From assembly GCA_947165675.1 (NCBI GenBank), contig CAMVBJ010000005.1, positions 51,672-115,671 of the forward strand: DNA of 64,000 nucleotides. The letters run 5' to 3'. The stretch comes from an uncultured Prevotellaceae bacterium. Lineage in GTDB: Bacteria; Bacteroidota; Bacteroidia; Bacteroidales; Muribaculaceae. Shown here piece by piece: positions 1 to 9,810 of the stretch (positions are counted from its first letter, which is position 1; every line of letters starts with the position of its first letter). The notes under the pieces were generated by a model. The model was not told the origin of the DNA. It did not search any database and saw nothing but the letters and a program-made list of their open reading frames with translations. A program made the position numbers and the translations under genes.

Positions 1-57
1 TTTATGGTGGACAAACAAAGGTAATGACGAGTTTTAATAATTATTTTAACTTATTAT

Positions 58-88
58 TTTATAATGTGGATTATTTGGCTTACTTTTG
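58..88 (+). promoter_or_regulatory. Bacteroidetes-type promoter of the gcv cluster
   Basis: TACTTTTG at 81-88 matches the Bacteroidetes -7 consensus TAnnTTTG. TTTA at 58-61 is a near match to the -33 TTTG box at 19-nt spacing. The -7 box falls inside the TTG-initiated upstream extension of the lplA reading frame, so translation should start at the ATG at 107, giving a very short leader. Confidence 0.55.
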
Positions 89-106
89 TGGTGTAGTTTA
101 GAAGAC

Positions 107-1090
107 ATGATGAAATACCTTAGTCTGCCTGACAACGCGACTCGCATCCTCCCTTTCTACTTAGCAATGGAGGAGTTTGCTGCACGTATTATTGGAGAAG
201 ATGACATCTTCTTCATGTGGCAGGTAGAGCCAACGGTGATCTTCGGTCGCAACCAGTTAATTGCAAGCGAGGTAAACATTGAGTATTGCCGTGCACACAA
301 CATTGCTTTCTATCGTCGCCGCAGTGGTGGAGGCTGTGTTTATGCCGACAAGGACAACATCATGTTCAGCTACATCACCCGCAGTGACGAGGTGCAGACG
401 ACATTCAGTGCCTACACCAGCGCTGTTGCCGGCATGTTGCGGAAGTTAGGCCTGAATGCAACTGCCAGCGACCGTAATGATGTGATGATTGACGGACGCA
501 AGGTGAGTGGCAATGCATTCTATCACATCCCGGGACGCAGTATCGTGCATGGCACCATGCTGTATGACACCAACATGGAGCACATGCTTAACGCCATCAC
601 CCCGTCACGTGAGAAATTGACCAGCAAGGGCGTTCAGTCGGTCAGGAGCCACATCACCACGCTGAACGAGCACTTGTCGATGGACATTGAGGCATTCAAG
701 CAGCATGTTCGCCAAACGATGTGTGATGGCGAAATCTTACTGACAGCCGAAGATGTGTCTGAAATTGAGCGTCTCACCCTGCCCTATCTGGAGCCGTCAT
801 TCCTGTGGGGAAGTGATCCACGCTGCCAAATCACCCGTGGAGGTCGAATTGAAGGAGTTGGAAGCCTCTATGCCAACATTGAGTTGAAGCACGGTGCGAT
901 TCACAACCTGCACTTGACAGGTGACTTCCTGCCCTTGAATACCGACGTGCGGAAAGTTCTGCTCGAGAAATTGCGAGGTGTAAGGCTCGAAGCCAATGAC
1001 CTCTATACAGCCCTTGACGGCAGCGATGCAGGGCAATGGATATTGAACTTAACAAACGAACAATTAATAACACTATTAACCACAAATTAA
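107..1090 (+). CDS. lplA: lipoate--protein ligase A
   Basis: The 327-residue product is a lipoate-protein ligase, which adenylates lipoate and transfers it to a lysine of lipoyl-domain proteins in the cytoplasm. The ligase motif RRRSGGG lies at residues 70-76, and the conserved lysine in DGRKVSGNAF is K132. The frame stays open upstream to a TTG at 86, but a -7 promoter box overlaps that extension, so I chose ATG 107 (ATG 110 is also possible). It is the first gene of a complete glycine cleavage cluster. Its likely substrate there is the lipoyl lysine of GcvH, encoded two genes downstream; this is inferred from position. Confidence 0.93.
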   Translation: MMKYLSLPDNATRILPFYLAMEEFAARIIGEDDIFFMWQVEPTVIFGRNQLIASEVNIEYCRAHNIAFYRRRSGGGCVYADKDNIMFSYITRSDEVQTTFSAYTSAVAGMLRKLGLNATASDRNDVMIDGRKVSGNAFYHIPGRSIVHGTMLYDTNMEHMLNAITPSREKLTSKGVQSVRSHITTLNEHLSMDIEAFKQHVRQTMCDGEILLTAEDVSEIERLTLPYLEPSFLWGSDPRCQITRGGRIEGVGSLYANIELKHGAIHNLHLTGDFLPLNTDVRKVLLEKLRGVRLEANDLYTALDGSDAGQWILNLTNEQLITLLTTN

Positions 1091-1104
1091 AAACCATTAA
1101 AACC

Positions 1105-2202
1105 GTGACTGAAGAAATCAAAGTAACCTGTCTGCATGACAGGCACGTAGCGCAAGGCGCTCTCATGTCCCCCTTTGCAGGTTATGACATGCCCATCCAG
1201 TATGTAGATATCACTACCGAACACAATGCAGTTCGCCACAAGGTGGGAGTCTTTGACGTGTCTCACATGGGTGAGGTGGAAATCACTGGCCCCGACGCCG
1301 CCAAGTTCACCAACTACATTTTCACCAACGACATCAATGCAATTAAGGCTGGTCAGATCCTGTACGGCATGATGCTGTACCCCGACGGTGGAACCGTTGA
1401 TGACCTGCTGGTTTATCGTGTTGACGATAACGACTACTTCCTCGTGATCAACGCTGCCAACATCGATAAGGATGTAGCATGGATCATGGAACATGCCAAG
1501 AACTTCGACGTGAAAGTTGACCACCAGAGCGAGCAGTACGGTCAGATTGCCGTTCAGGGTCCCGAGGCCGAGAAGACCATGGGCGCTGTGCTGGGCATCG
1601 ACACCACCGACTTAACATTCTACACATTCAAGAAGATGGAATATGACGGCAAGACCATCATCGTGAGCCGTACCGGTTACACTGGTGAGGACGGTTTTGA
1701 GGTTTATGCCGATCCCGCTATCATCTGCAAGATGTGGGACAAGCTCATGGAGGCTGGCGTACAGGCTTGTGGACTGGGTTGCCGCGACACCCTGCGTTTT
1801 GAGGCTGGTCTGCCCCTGTATGGCGACGAGTTGACCCCTGAGATTTCGCCCATTGCAGCTACCTTTGGCATGTTTGTGAAGCTCGACAAGGAAGGTGGTT
1901 TCATTGGTCGCGATGCCTGCGCCCAGCAGAAGGCCGAAGGCACCCCCAAGAAGCTCGTGGGTCTGGAGCTTGAAGGCAAGGCTATTCCCCGCCATGGCTA
2001 TGAGGTGCTCGACGGCGAGAACGTCGTGGGTTACATCACCACTGGTTATCACAGCATCTCGCTGGACAAGAGCGTAGCATTTGCACTGGTTGACCGTGCC
2101 GTTGGCGCCCTGGGCAACACGCTGAATGTTCGCATCCGCAAGAAAGTGTTCCCCGCCACCGTGGTGAAGAAACGCTTCTATACCCCTAATTATAAGAAGT
2201 AA
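1105..2202 (+). CDS. gcvT: glycine cleavage system T protein (aminomethyltransferase)
   Basis: GcvT takes the aminomethyl group from lipoylated GcvH and passes the one-carbon unit to tetrahydrofolate, releasing ammonia. The sequence has the family pattern DRHVAQGALMSPFAGYDMP near the N-terminus, VGVFDVSHMGE, and RTGYTGEDGFEVY in the middle. The frame is open from 1036, which would overlap the end of lplA by 55 bases and add about 23 lysine/asparagine-rich residues not typical of the family. The in-frame GTG at 1105 gives 365 residues, close to the usual length. An ATG at 1036 cannot be excluded. Confidence 0.93.
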   Translation: MTEEIKVTCLHDRHVAQGALMSPFAGYDMPIQYVDITTEHNAVRHKVGVFDVSHMGEVEITGPDAAKFTNYIFTNDINAIKAGQILYGMMLYPDGGTVDDLLVYRVDDNDYFLVINAANIDKDVAWIMEHAKNFDVKVDHQSEQYGQIAVQGPEAEKTMGAVLGIDTTDLTFYTFKKMEYDGKTIIVSRTGYTGEDGFEVYADPAIICKMWDKLMEAGVQACGLGCRDTLRFEAGLPLYGDELTPEISPIAATFGMFVKLDKEGGFIGRDACAQQKAEGTPKKLVGLELEGKAIPRHGYEVLDGENVVGYITTGYHSISLDKSVAFALVDRAVGALGNTLNVRIRKKVFPATVVKKRFYTPNYKK

Positions 2203-2246
2203 GGCTCTAGGCTCTAGGCTTTAGGCTTTAGGCTTTAGGCTTTAGG
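2203..2246. repeat. octamer intergenic repeat (GGCTTTAG-type)
   Basis: Directly after the gcvT stop, the units GGCTCTAG and GGCTTTAG repeat in tandem about five times. The same octamer type recurs after uvrB (9713) and upstream of the TlpA gene (18063-18168). It carries no reading frame. Confidence 0.85.
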
Positions 2247-2311
2247 AGGTATTTTAATAAGAGATTATTATTTAGCAAACAAATATTAACTGATTAATTC
2301 TTTATAACACA

Positions 2312-2692
2312 ATGAGTAAGATTATCGACGGACTCTATTACAGCGAGTCACATGAGTATGTAAAGGTAGAAGGCGACTTCGGTTTCATTGGTATCACCGA
2401 CTTTGCTCAGCACGAGCTGGGTAACGTGGTTTATGTTGACATGCCCGAGGTTGACGATGAGGTAACCGCAGGTGAAGACTTTGGCGCAGTTGAGAGCGTT
2501 AAGGCTGCCAGCGACCTGATGTCTCCCGTTAGTGGTACCGTTATCGAGGTGAATGACGCCCTCGAGGATGAGCCCGGCTTGATCAACAAGGATGCCTTCG
2601 AGAATTGGATCATCAAGGTTGAGCTCAGCGACAAGAGCGAACTCGACAACTTGATGGATGCAGCCGCCTACAAGGCCATGATTGGAGAGTAA
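2312..2692 (+). CDS. gcvH: glycine cleavage system H protein
   Basis: A small (126-residue) lipoyl-carrier protein that shuttles the aminomethyl intermediate between the P, T and L proteins. The lipoylation site is the lysine in ESVKAASD, K64, in the usual beta-hairpin context. The acidic C-terminal half and the length fit the H-protein family. It starts at ATG 2312 after an AT-rich 110-base spacer that begins with an octamer repeat array. It sits between gcvT and gcvPA. Confidence 0.96.
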   Translation: MSKIIDGLYYSESHEYVKVEGDFGFIGITDFAQHELGNVVYVDMPEVDDEVTAGEDFGAVESVKAASDLMSPVSGTVIEVNDALEDEPGLINKDAFENWIIKVELSDKSELDNLMDAAAYKAMIGE

Positions 2693-2725
2693 TTGATTAT
2701 CAAACAACTGAAATTAAAGTTTTTA

Positions 2726-4072
2726 ATGAGCTATAAATTTTTTCCGCACACCAACGACGAGTTGCAAGCCATGTTGAAGACGGCTGGCGTCAAGTCGCTG
2801 GACGACCTCTATCAGGACGTACCTCAGGAGCTCCAGCTCAAGAAGGAGTATGAGCTTCCCGAGTCGATGAGCGAGATTGAAGTGCGTCGCTTCTTTGACG
2901 ACCTGGGCATGGGTAATATCACCATGCGCACCTTCTTGGGCGCTGGTTATTATGACCACTATAGCCCTGCCGTTGTTCAAGACATCGTGAAGCGCAGCGA
3001 ATTCCTTACCGCCTACACACCCTACCAGGCTGAGATTTCGCAGGGTACACTGCAATACATCTTTGAGTACCAGAGCATGATGGCCGAGTTGACTTGCATG
3101 GAAGTGAGCAACGCATCCATGTATGACGGCACGACCGCCACTGCCGAGGCTATGATGATGGCTGTTGCCAACGCCAAGAAGCGCAAACGCGTCCTGGTCA
3201 GCGAGACCATCTCCCCCTATGTACTGCGTGTAGTGAAGACCTATGCTAAGTACCAAGGCATCCAGATTGACATGGTTCCCGCCAAGGGAGGCGTGATGGA
3301 TCATGAGGCACTCAAGGTTGAACTCGAGAAGGACGATGTGGCTGGCGTAATCGTTGCGACACCCAACTTCTATGGCATCCTTGAGGATTACACAGGCGTT
3401 GCCGAGATGTGCCACGAGCACAAGGCATTGCTCATCATGAACTGCGTGGCTACTGCACTGAGTGTTGTCAAGACACCCGCCGAGTGGGGTGCCGACATCG
3501 CAGTGGGTGACGGCCAGAGCCTGGGTATTCCCCTAAACTATGGTGGCCCCTACGTGGGCTTCCTGTGCACAACCAAGAAGCTGATCCGCAAGATGCCGGG
3601 TCGTATCGTCGGTGCTACTAAGGATGCTGACGGCAAGCGTGCTTTTGTTCTTACGTTGCAGGCACGCGAGCAGCACATCCGCCGCGAGAAGGCCACGAGC
3701 AACATCTGCTCCAACCAGAGCCTGATGGCCTTATATGTAACCATTTATATGGGTCTAATGGGTGCCAAGGGGCTCAAAGAGGTCAACTCCATCAGCTACA
3801 GCAACGCCCACTACCTTGCCGACAGCCTGGTGAAGACCGGCTTGTTTGAGATGGCTTATCCCGACAAACCCTTCCTGAACGAGTTTGCCGTGAAGACCAA
3901 GCTCAACATCGACGAGTTGCAGGAGTACTGTGGCGAAGAGTATCTGCAGTGCGGCCTCAAGATTGCCGACGACACCCTGTTGCTGGCAGTTACCGAGACC
4001 TACAGCCGTGAGGATTGTGACGACCTTGTTGACGCATGTGTAACCTTTAACGAAGAAAAGGAGGGCAAGTAA
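2726..4072 (+). CDS. gcvPA: glycine dehydrogenase (decarboxylating) subunit 1
   Basis: This is the N-terminal half of the two-subunit P protein, which with GcvPB decarboxylates glycine and loads the aminomethyl group onto GcvH. It starts [17 protein letters not shown]. Family patterns include [13 protein letters not shown] and the [19 protein letters not shown] stretch. The frame is open from a TTG at 2693, immediately after gcvH, but the ATG at 2726 gives the normal N-terminus and 448 residues. The PLP lysine is in the partner subunit, as expected. Confidence 0.95.
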   Translation: MSYKFFPHTNDELQAMLKTAGVKSLDDLYQDVPQELQLKKEYELPESMSEIEVRRFFDDLGMGNITMRTFLGAGYYDHYSPAVVQDIVKRSEFLTAYTPYQAEISQGTLQYIFEYQSMMAELTCMEVSNASMYDGTTATAEAMMMAVANAKKRKRVLVSETISPYVLRVVKTYAKYQGIQIDMVPAKGGVMDHEALKVELEKDDVAGVIVATPNFYGILEDYTGVAEMCHEHKALLIMNCVATALSVVKTPAEWGADIAVGDGQSLGIPLNYGGPYVGFLCTTKKLIRKMPGRIVGATKDADGKRAFVLTLQAREQHIRREKATSNICSNQSLMALYVTIYMGLMGAKGLKEVNSISYSNAHYLADSLVKTGLFEMAYPDKPFLNEFAVKTKLNIDELQEYCGEEYLQCGLKIADDTLLLAVTETYSREDCDDLVDACVTFNEEKEGK

Positions 4073-4077
4073 GAGTT

Positions 4078-5562
4078 ATGAATAACACATTTTACGGTAA
4101 GCTGATATTTGAGTTGTCTCAAAGTGGCCGTCAGGGTTATTCCCTGCCCGAGAACAGGTGTGACGAGTACAAGATGAGCGACCTGCCCAAGGAGCTGATG
4201 CGTGAAAACGCGCCACTGCTGCCCGAGGTGGATGAGCTGAGCGTAGTGCGTCACTATACCAACATGAGTAACAACAACTTCGGTGTGGACACGGGCTTCT
4301 ACCCCCTGGGATCCTGCACCATGAAGTACAATCCCAAGATCAACGAGGAAATCGCCGCCCACCGCGAGTTCACGGGTCTGCACCCCCTGCAGAACACCGA
4401 GACCACCCAAGGCGCCCTGGCTGTTTACTACTTCTTGCAGACCAGCCTGGCCGAGATTTCGGGTTTGAGCGAGTTCACCTTGAATCCCTATGCCGGTGCC
4501 CACGGTGAGTTGACAGGCTTGATGATTATGCGTGGTTACCACATGGAACGTGGTGACATGAAGCGCACCAAGGTCATCATCCCCGATAGTGCTCATGGCA
4601 CCAATCCCGCCAGCTCGGCTGTTTGCGGCATGGAGGTGGTGGTTGTGAAGAGCCGTCCCGACGGCACCGTCGATGTGGACGACCTGCGTCCCCTGCTCGA
4701 CGACACCATCGCTGGCATGATGATGACTAACCCCAACACGTTGGGCATCTTTGAGCACAATATCGGTGAAATTGCCAAGGCTGTTCATGATTGCGGTGGT
4801 CTGATGTACTATGACGGCGCTAACCTCAACCCCATGTTGGGTAAGGTGCGTCCTGGCGACATCGGCTTTGACATCATGCACATCAACCTGCACAAGACTT
4901 TCTCCACTCCTCATGGTGGTGGCGGTCCTGGCAGTGGTCCCGTCGGCGTCCGCGCTGGTCTGGAGCACCTGCTTCCCAATCCCCGTGTCGTGAAGGTCGA
5001 GGAACAGGACTACGACTACTTCAAGGTAGAGTGCAACGACAAGTCCATTGGCAGCATTAGCGGTCATCTGGGCAACTTTGGCGTAATGATGCGCGCTCTG
5101 GCCTATATCCTGACCCTGGGCCGCGACCAGCTCAAGTGGGTCGGTCCACTGGCTACCCTTAACGCTAACTACATCAAGGAATCGTTGAAGGATGTCTATG
5201 AGCTGCCCATCAGTGGCGTGTGCAAGCACGAGTTTGTATATGACGGCTTGAAGGACAAATCGACTGGCGTGACCACGCTCGACGTGGCAAAGCGTCTGCT
5301 GGATTATGGTTTCCATGCTCCCACCATCTACTTCCCCTTGCTGTTCCACGAGGCTCTCATGGTCGAGCCCACCGAGAACGAGAGCAAGCAGACTCTGGAC
5401 GAGTTCATCCGCATCATGCGTGTCATCGCCCAAGAGGCAAAGGATGATCCCGAAATGGTGAAGACTGCTCCGCACAACACGCCCGTTCGTCGTCTCGACG
5501 ATACCCAGGCCGCTTTGCACCCCATCGTGACCTGGCGCGAGCTTGTTGCCGACAACCAGTAA
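4078..5562 (+). CDS. gcvPB: glycine dehydrogenase (decarboxylating) subunit 2
   Basis: The PLP-binding half of the two-subunit glycine decarboxylase. The Schiff-base lysine is in NLHKTFSTPHGGGGPG (K273), followed by the glycine-rich loop typical of the family. An earlier GSCTMKYNPKINE motif also matches. The length of 494 residues is normal. The start codon lies 5 bases after the gcvPA stop, so the two subunits are probably translated in tandem. Confidence 0.96.
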   Translation: MNNTFYGKLIFELSQSGRQGYSLPENRCDEYKMSDLPKELMRENAPLLPEVDELSVVRHYTNMSNNNFGVDTGFYPLGSCTMKYNPKINEEIAAHREFTGLHPLQNTETTQGALAVYYFLQTSLAEISGLSEFTLNPYAGAHGELTGLMIMRGYHMERGDMKRTKVIIPDSAHGTNPASSAVCGMEVVVVKSRPDGTVDVDDLRPLLDDTIAGMMMTNPNTLGIFEHNIGEIAKAVHDCGGLMYYDGANLNPMLGKVRPGDIGFDIMHINLHKTFSTPHGGGGPGSGPVGVRAGLEHLLPNPRVVKVEEQDYDYFKVECNDKSIGSISGHLGNFGVMMRALAYILTLGRDQLKWVGPLATLNANYIKESLKDVYELPISGVCKHEFVYDGLKDKSTGVTTLDVAKRLLDYGFHAPTIYFPLLFHEALMVEPTENESKQTLDEFIRIMRVIAQEAKDDPEMVKTAPHNTPVRRLDDTQAALHPIVTWRELVADNQ

Positions 5563-5581
5563 ACATCGACTACTGAAACAA

Positions 5582-5653
5582 CTCACGCTAAGTCGTTAAG
5601 ACGCTAAGTTTTATTATTAATTATTCCTTAGCGGCTTTGCGGCTTAGCGTGAG
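5582..5653. repeat. CGCTAAG inverted repeat between gcvPB and lpd
   Basis: Arms at 5582-5608 and 5627-5653 are inverted repeats with 23 of 27 matches, built from the word CGCTAAG, with an AT-rich 18-base loop. A related half-copy lies at 24565-24597. It could act as a transcription attenuator within the operon or be a mobile palindromic repeat; no T-run follows it. Confidence 0.75.
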
Positions 5654-5699
5654 AGTTTGTTAAAAAAATTAATATTGACATCATTCATTAGGAATCATT

Positions 5700-7037
5700 A
5701 TGTTTGACATTATTATAATAGGTGCTGGTCCTGGCGGTTATGAGACTGCTGCCGAAGCTGCTGCTCATGGCTTGTCTGTCGCAATCGTCGAGCGTGACCA
5801 GATGGGCGGTACCTGCCTGAACCGCGGTTGCATTCCCACCAAGGCTCTGTGTCGCAATGCCGAGGTCATCAACCTGATGCGAGAAAGCGAAATCTGGGGC
5901 GTAAAGACTGGCGAATTGGCTTTTGACTACGCACCCGTGTTTGAACGCAAGGAAGCCGTCGTTAAGCAGTTGCGTGAGGGCGTTGAGATGCTCATGGGTG
6001 CTCCAGGCATCACCGCTATCAAGGGCGAAGCCAGCCTCAAGGACGCCAATACCGTCGTTGTCAATGGTGAGGAATACAGTGCCAAGAACATCATTATCGC
6101 TACCGGTTCGGCTCCCCGTGGCTTGCCCATTGAAGGCGCAGACCTGGCCATGACCAGCGATGACATCCTGGCAATGCAGACGCTGCCCAAGAGCCTGTGC
6201 ATTGTGGGTGGTGGCGTCATCGGCATGGAGTTTGCCGCTGTGTTCAGCACATTTGGCGTAGAGGTTACCGTCATCGAGTACTGTAAGGAAATCCTGCCAC
6301 CGTTTGACAAGGACGTGGCCAAGAGGCTCAAGACCGTCCTGAGCAAGCGTGGCATCAAGATCATCACCAGCGCTGCCGTCAATGGCATCACCCAGGGTGA
6401 GGACGGTTTCACCGTATCCTACGAACTCAAGGGCAAAGCCCAGAGCGTGACTGCCGAGAAAGTGCTGATGTCGGTAGGTCGCCAGCCTGTGCTGCCTCAG
6501 GGTCTTGACGCGGTTGGCGTTAACGTGGGTCGCCGCGGCATCGAGGTGGATGACAACATGATGACCAACGTCAAGGGCGTCTATGCCATCGGTGACGTGA
6601 ATGGTCGCATGATGCTGGCCCATGCTGCAAGCGCCCAGGGTCAACGCGCCCTGCACGCCATCATGGGCGAGGCCGACGACATCAAGCTCGACATCGTGCC
6701 CAGCGCTGTGTTCACCGTGCCTGAGTTGGCTATGGTGGGCCTGACCGAGGAGCAGTGCGCCGAGCGTGGTCTTGACGTGACGGTGAAGAAATCCTTCTTC
6801 CGCAGCAACGGCAAGGCTGTCGCCATGAACGAGACTGACGGATTGATCAAGATGATCGTTGATAACAGCAATCGCCAGATCGTGGGCTGCCACATCTGCG
6901 GAGCCCATGCTGCCGACCTCATCCAGGAAGTGGTCACCGCCATGAATGCCGGCGCCACCGTTGACCTGCTGGCCCGCAGCATCCACGGCCACCCCACCTT
7001 GAGCGAGGTGATGCTGACCGCCGCCCGCCAGTTCTAA
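5700..7037 (+). CDS. lpdA: dihydrolipoyl dehydrogenase (L protein)
   Basis: A 445-residue FAD-dependent disulfide oxidoreductase that reoxidises dihydrolipoyl GcvH with NAD+. The FAD-binding GAGPGG motif is at residues 8-13, and the redox cysteines C39 and C44 lie in GGTCLNRGC. A second dinucleotide fold begins GGGVIGMEFA, and the C-terminal active-site motif HGHPTLSEV is present. As the last gene of the glycine cleavage cluster it is probably its dedicated L protein, though it may also serve 2-oxoacid dehydrogenases. Confidence 0.95.
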   Translation: MFDIIIIGAGPGGYETAAEAAAHGLSVAIVERDQMGGTCLNRGCIPTKALCRNAEVINLMRESEIWGVKTGELAFDYAPVFERKEAVVKQLREGVEMLMGAPGITAIKGEASLKDANTVVVNGEEYSAKNIIIATGSAPRGLPIEGADLAMTSDDILAMQTLPKSLCIVGGGVIGMEFAAVFSTFGVEVTVIEYCKEILPPFDKDVAKRLKTVLSKRGIKIITSAAVNGITQGEDGFTVSYELKGKAQSVTAEKVLMSVGRQPVLPQGLDAVGVNVGRRGIEVDDNMMTNVKGVYAIGDVNGRMMLAHAASAQGQRALHAIMGEADDIKLDIVPSAVFTVPELAMVGLTEEQCAERGLDVTVKKSFFRSNGKAVAMNETDGLIKMIVDNSNRQIVGCHICGAHAADLIQEVVTAMNAGATVDLLARSIHGHPTLSEVMLTAARQF

Positions 7038-7053
7038 CGACAAGTTGTTAGAA

Positions 7054-7098
7054 GACAAGAAAGACAATTGATTAATGAATACCAGATTGTCTTTCTTG
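7054..7098 (+). terminator. stem-loop downstream of lpd
   Basis: Perfect 13-bp inverted repeat: CAAGAAAGACAAT at 7054-7066 pairs with 7086-7098 across a 19-base AT-rich loop. It lies just after the lpd stop and just before a mobile element. No long T-run follows, so termination is plausible but not certain. Confidence 0.5.
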
Positions 7099-7099
7099 C

Positions 7100-7436
7100 A
7101 GGGCAACCGTACCATAATTAACATTTACTCATTAGTTGTCAAAATGAGTATTTGACGCCCGAAGGGCGGCTCTCTGAGTAACCGCCAGTAAATCAGGCTA
7201 CCGAGCGTGAGCGAGGGAGTCTGATTCACTGGCGGTGATGGTAAGGCAAAAGCAGTCGCTGGAGGCGACCCCACATGCCAAAAGCCGAAATGGGGTCGCC
7301 TCCAGCGACATGGATTGGTACAGTCTTCCCTGGGTGATGCAAACCACTTCGCTACTGCTCAGCGGTTAGCATTACCCAGGGTTTCTCAGAGGCCACCCTC
7401 CGGGTGTTTCACTACAAATTTTGGTACGGTTGCCCT
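7100..7436. mobile_element. MITE-like multi-hairpin element, copy 1
   Basis: The outer inverted repeats GGGCAACCGTACCA (7101-7114) and its exact complement (7422-7435) bound about 335 bases with no convincing gene. Inside, the ends pair further (GACGCCCGAAGGGCGGC with CACCCTCCGGGTG). Three hairpins then branch off: an ACCGCCAGT-type stem, a 19-bp GTCGCTGG-type stem and a CCCTGGGTGATGC-type stem. TTTCTTG occurs on both flanks as a possible degraded target duplication. A second copy at 23070-23581 establishes it as a dispersed element. No transposase is present, so it would be non-autonomous. Confidence 0.85.
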
Positions 7437-7493
7437 TTCTTGTCTTTTTTCAGATCATTGATTAGCATCTTTGGGGTTAACGCGCATATTGTT

Positions 7494-7561
7494 ACCTACG
7501 AATGAACACGAATTAAGCGAATTGGCCTTCAACGCGGATGCCTGTTCGGTTAATTCGTAGG
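7494..7561. repeat. CCTACGAAT inverted repeat
   Basis: CCTACGAAT (7494-7502) is the exact complement of ATTCGTAGG (7553-7561). The interval repeats the word CGAATT. It lies between the MITE-like element and the uvrB promoter; function unknown. Confidence 0.5.
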
Positions 7562-7614
7562 CAATGTAATGAAAATAGCGTGGGGCTACTGGCTGAATGT
7601 TGGAAACTAATTCG

Positions 7615-7622
7615 TAACTTTG
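7615..7622 (+). promoter_or_regulatory. -7 promoter box of uvrB
   Basis: TAACTTTG matches TAnnTTTG; no good -33 box is visible. It overlaps the TTG codon that would give a longer UvrB, which supports the ATG at 7632 and a nearly leaderless mRNA. Confidence 0.5.
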
Positions 7623-7631
7623 CAAGTTGAT

Positions 7632-9710
7632 ATGGAATATAGACTGCATAGCGAATATGAGCCGACAGGCGACCAGCCACAAGCGATTGCCGAGCTGGCT
7701 GGTGGTGTTAATAACGGTGTGCCCTATCAGACGCTGTTAGGCGTGACGGGCTCGGGCAAGACGTTCACGATGGCCAATGTGATTGCCCGCACTGGACGCC
7801 CCACCCTTGTCTTGTCGCACAACAAGACGCTGGCGGCACAGTTGTATGCCGAGTTCAAGAGTTTCTTTCCCGAGAACGCGGTTCACTACTTTGTTTCCTA
7901 CTATGATTACTACCAGCCCGAGGCTTATATTCCCTCAACCGACAAATACATTGAGAAGGACCTCGCCATTAACGACGAGATTGAGCGGTTGAGGCTATCG
8001 ACCGTGACGGCACTGCTGAGTGGACGTCGCGACATCGTGGTAGTATCGAGCGTGTCATGCCTGTATGGTATGGGTAATCCCGAGGACATCACTGCCAACG
8101 CGATCGAATTGCGCGTGGGGGATCAGATGGGCCGCGATGAACTACTGCATCGCCTGGTGGATGCGCTGTATTCCCGAAGCGACGCTGAATTGAGGATGGG
8201 CACTTTCCGCGTCAAGGGCGACACGGTTGACATCTTCTTGAGCGACGAGGACATCATGCTGCGGGCCATCTTTTGGGGCAACGAAATCGAGCGCATCCAG
8301 GTGCTCGACAGTGAGACCCAGATGCCCACCGAAGACGTGGAGGGCTTCAAGATTTTCCCTGCCAACATCTTTGTGACCACCAAGGAACGCATGAAGGCAG
8401 CCATGGGCCAGATTGACCTGGACCGTGAGAATCAAGTAGCCGCCTTTGCACGTGAGAACCGTTTTGCCGAAGCCAAGCGATTGAACGAACGCGTGACCTA
8501 TGACATGGAAATGATGCGCGAAGTGGGTTACTGCTCCGGCATTGAGAATTATAGCCGTTACTTTGATGGCCGACGTCCCGGCATGAGACCTTTCTGCCTG
8601 CTGGATTATTTCCCAGATGATTTCCTGACCATCATCGACGAAAGCCACGTGACCGTGCCACAGATACGTGCGATGTATGGCGGCGACCAGTCCCGCAAGA
8701 CCAACCTGGTGCATTACGGCTTCCGCCTGGAGGCCGCGCTGGATAACAGACCGTTGAGGTTTGAGGAATTTGAGCAGTTGACCCACCAGACCATCTATGT
8801 GAGCGCGACTCCAGCCGACTATGAGTTGAACAAGAGCGAGGGTATCATCACCGAGCAGCTCATCCGCCCGACGGGCCTTCTCGACCCTCAGATCATCGTG
8901 CGACCCTCACAAGGTCAGGTCGATGACCTGGTCGAAGAAATCCAGTTGCGCATCGAGCGAGGGGAACGCACCTTGGTCACAACATTGACTAAGCGCATGG
9001 CCGAGGAGTTGAGCGATTACCTCAAGAAGCTGGATATACGCACCGCCTATATGCACAGCGATGTTGAGACCATGGAGCGCATCGAGATCATCGACAACCT
9101 GCGTGCCGGTGCCATCGACGTGCTGGTGGGTGTGAACCTGTTGCGCGAGGGTCTTGACTTGCCCGAGGTATCGCTTGTCGCCATCCTGGATGCCGACAAA
9201 GAGGGTTTCCTGCGCAGTCGCCGCTCGCTCACCCAGACTGCTGGCCGTGCCGCCCGCAACCTGAACGGCACCGTCATCATGTATGCCGACAATATCACCG
9301 ACTCGATGCGGCAGACCATCGACGAGACCGAACGCCGTCGCACACTGCAACTCAAGTACAACGAGGAACACCATATCACCCCGACGGCCATCATCAAGGC
9401 CAGGACCGCAATTATCGGCCAAGACACAGACATGCGTCACCCGACAACGCCCAGCCGTCACAATCAGACACCCATGCCAAGTGGCGCTTCTAAGGCTCCA
9501 GACTTGCGTTATACCCAGGAATTTGACTCCAGCGCTGGTGTAGCAGCCGATCCCATTGTAGCCTACATGAGCACCAAGGACATGAGCGCCGCCATAGACC
9601 GCTTGAAGACCCAGATGATAGATGCCGCCAAGCGTATGGACTTCCTTGAAGCCGCCCAGTACCGTGACGAGATTCTGAAACTTGAGGAGATGATGAAGGA
9701 GAGGATTTAG
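7632..9710 (+). CDS. uvrB: excinuclease ABC subunit B
   Basis: The DNA-damage-verifying helicase-like subunit of nucleotide excision repair. It begins [19 protein letters not shown]. Walker A GVTGSGKT is at residues 37-44, followed by the UvrB beta-hairpin region [15 protein letters not shown]. Later come helicase motifs including [12 protein letters not shown] and QTAGRAARN, and a C-terminal UVR motif ([17 protein letters not shown]) that contacts UvrC. The length of 692 residues is normal. It appears monocistronic, with a promoter box just upstream and an intergenic repeat after it. Confidence 0.97.
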   Translation: MEYRLHSEYEPTGDQPQAIAELAGGVNNGVPYQTLLGVTGSGKTFTMANVIARTGRPTLVLSHNKTLAAQLYAEFKSFFPENAVHYFVSYYDYYQPEAYIPSTDKYIEKDLAINDEIERLRLSTVTALLSGRRDIVVVSSVSCLYGMGNPEDITANAIELRVGDQMGRDELLHRLVDALYSRSDAELRMGTFRVKGDTVDIFLSDEDIMLRAIFWGNEIERIQVLDSETQMPTEDVEGFKIFPANIFVTTKERMKAAMGQIDLDRENQVAAFARENRFAEAKRLNERVTYDMEMMREVGYCSGIENYSRYFDGRRPGMRPFCLLDYFPDDFLTIIDESHVTVPQIRAMYGGDQSRKTNLVHYGFRLEAALDNRPLRFEEFEQLTHQTIYVSATPADYELNKSEGIITEQLIRPTGLLDPQIIVRPSQGQVDDLVEEIQLRIERGERTLVTTLTKRMAEELSDYLKKLDIRTAYMHSDVETMERIEIIDNLRAGAIDVLVGVNLLREGLDLPEVSLVAILDADKEGFLRSRRSLTQTAGRAARNLNGTVIMYADNITDSMRQTIDETERRRTLQLKYNEEHHITPTAIIKARTAIIGQDTDMRHPTTPSRHNQTPMPSGASKAPDLRYTQEFDSSAGVAADPIVAYMSTKDMSAAIDRLKTQMIDAAKRMDFLEAAQYRDEILKLEEMMKERI

Positions 9711-9712
9711 GT

Positions 9713-9800
9713 TATAGGCTATAGGCTATAGGTTGTAGGCTGTAGGTGTTTGCGGATGCCAACTGAAAACTGCAAAACTGACAACTGAAAACTGAAAACT
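9713..9800. repeat. composite intergenic repeat (octamers, GCGGATGCC core, TGAAAACT array)
   Basis: After uvrB there are GGCTATA-type octamers, then a GCGGATGCC core at about 9755, then several copies of ACTGAAAACTG-type units up to the next start codon. The same three-part layout, inverted, occurs at 17998-18168. Confidence 0.85.
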
Positions 9801-9810
9801 AAATATAACG

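Noticed and set aside
2203..2246. CRISPR array
   Set aside because: Tandem octamers here and at 18063-18168 have no spacers of 25-40 bases and no cas genes are near.
4000..5586. 528-codon open frame on the minus strand opposite gcvPB
   Set aside because: Antisense shadow of gcvPB with biased composition; no start signal or domain.
5688..7124. 478-codon open frame on the minus strand opposite lpd
   Set aside because: Frame opposite a clear lpd gene; histidine/valine/glycine-rich composition typical of an antisense shadow and no family resemblance.
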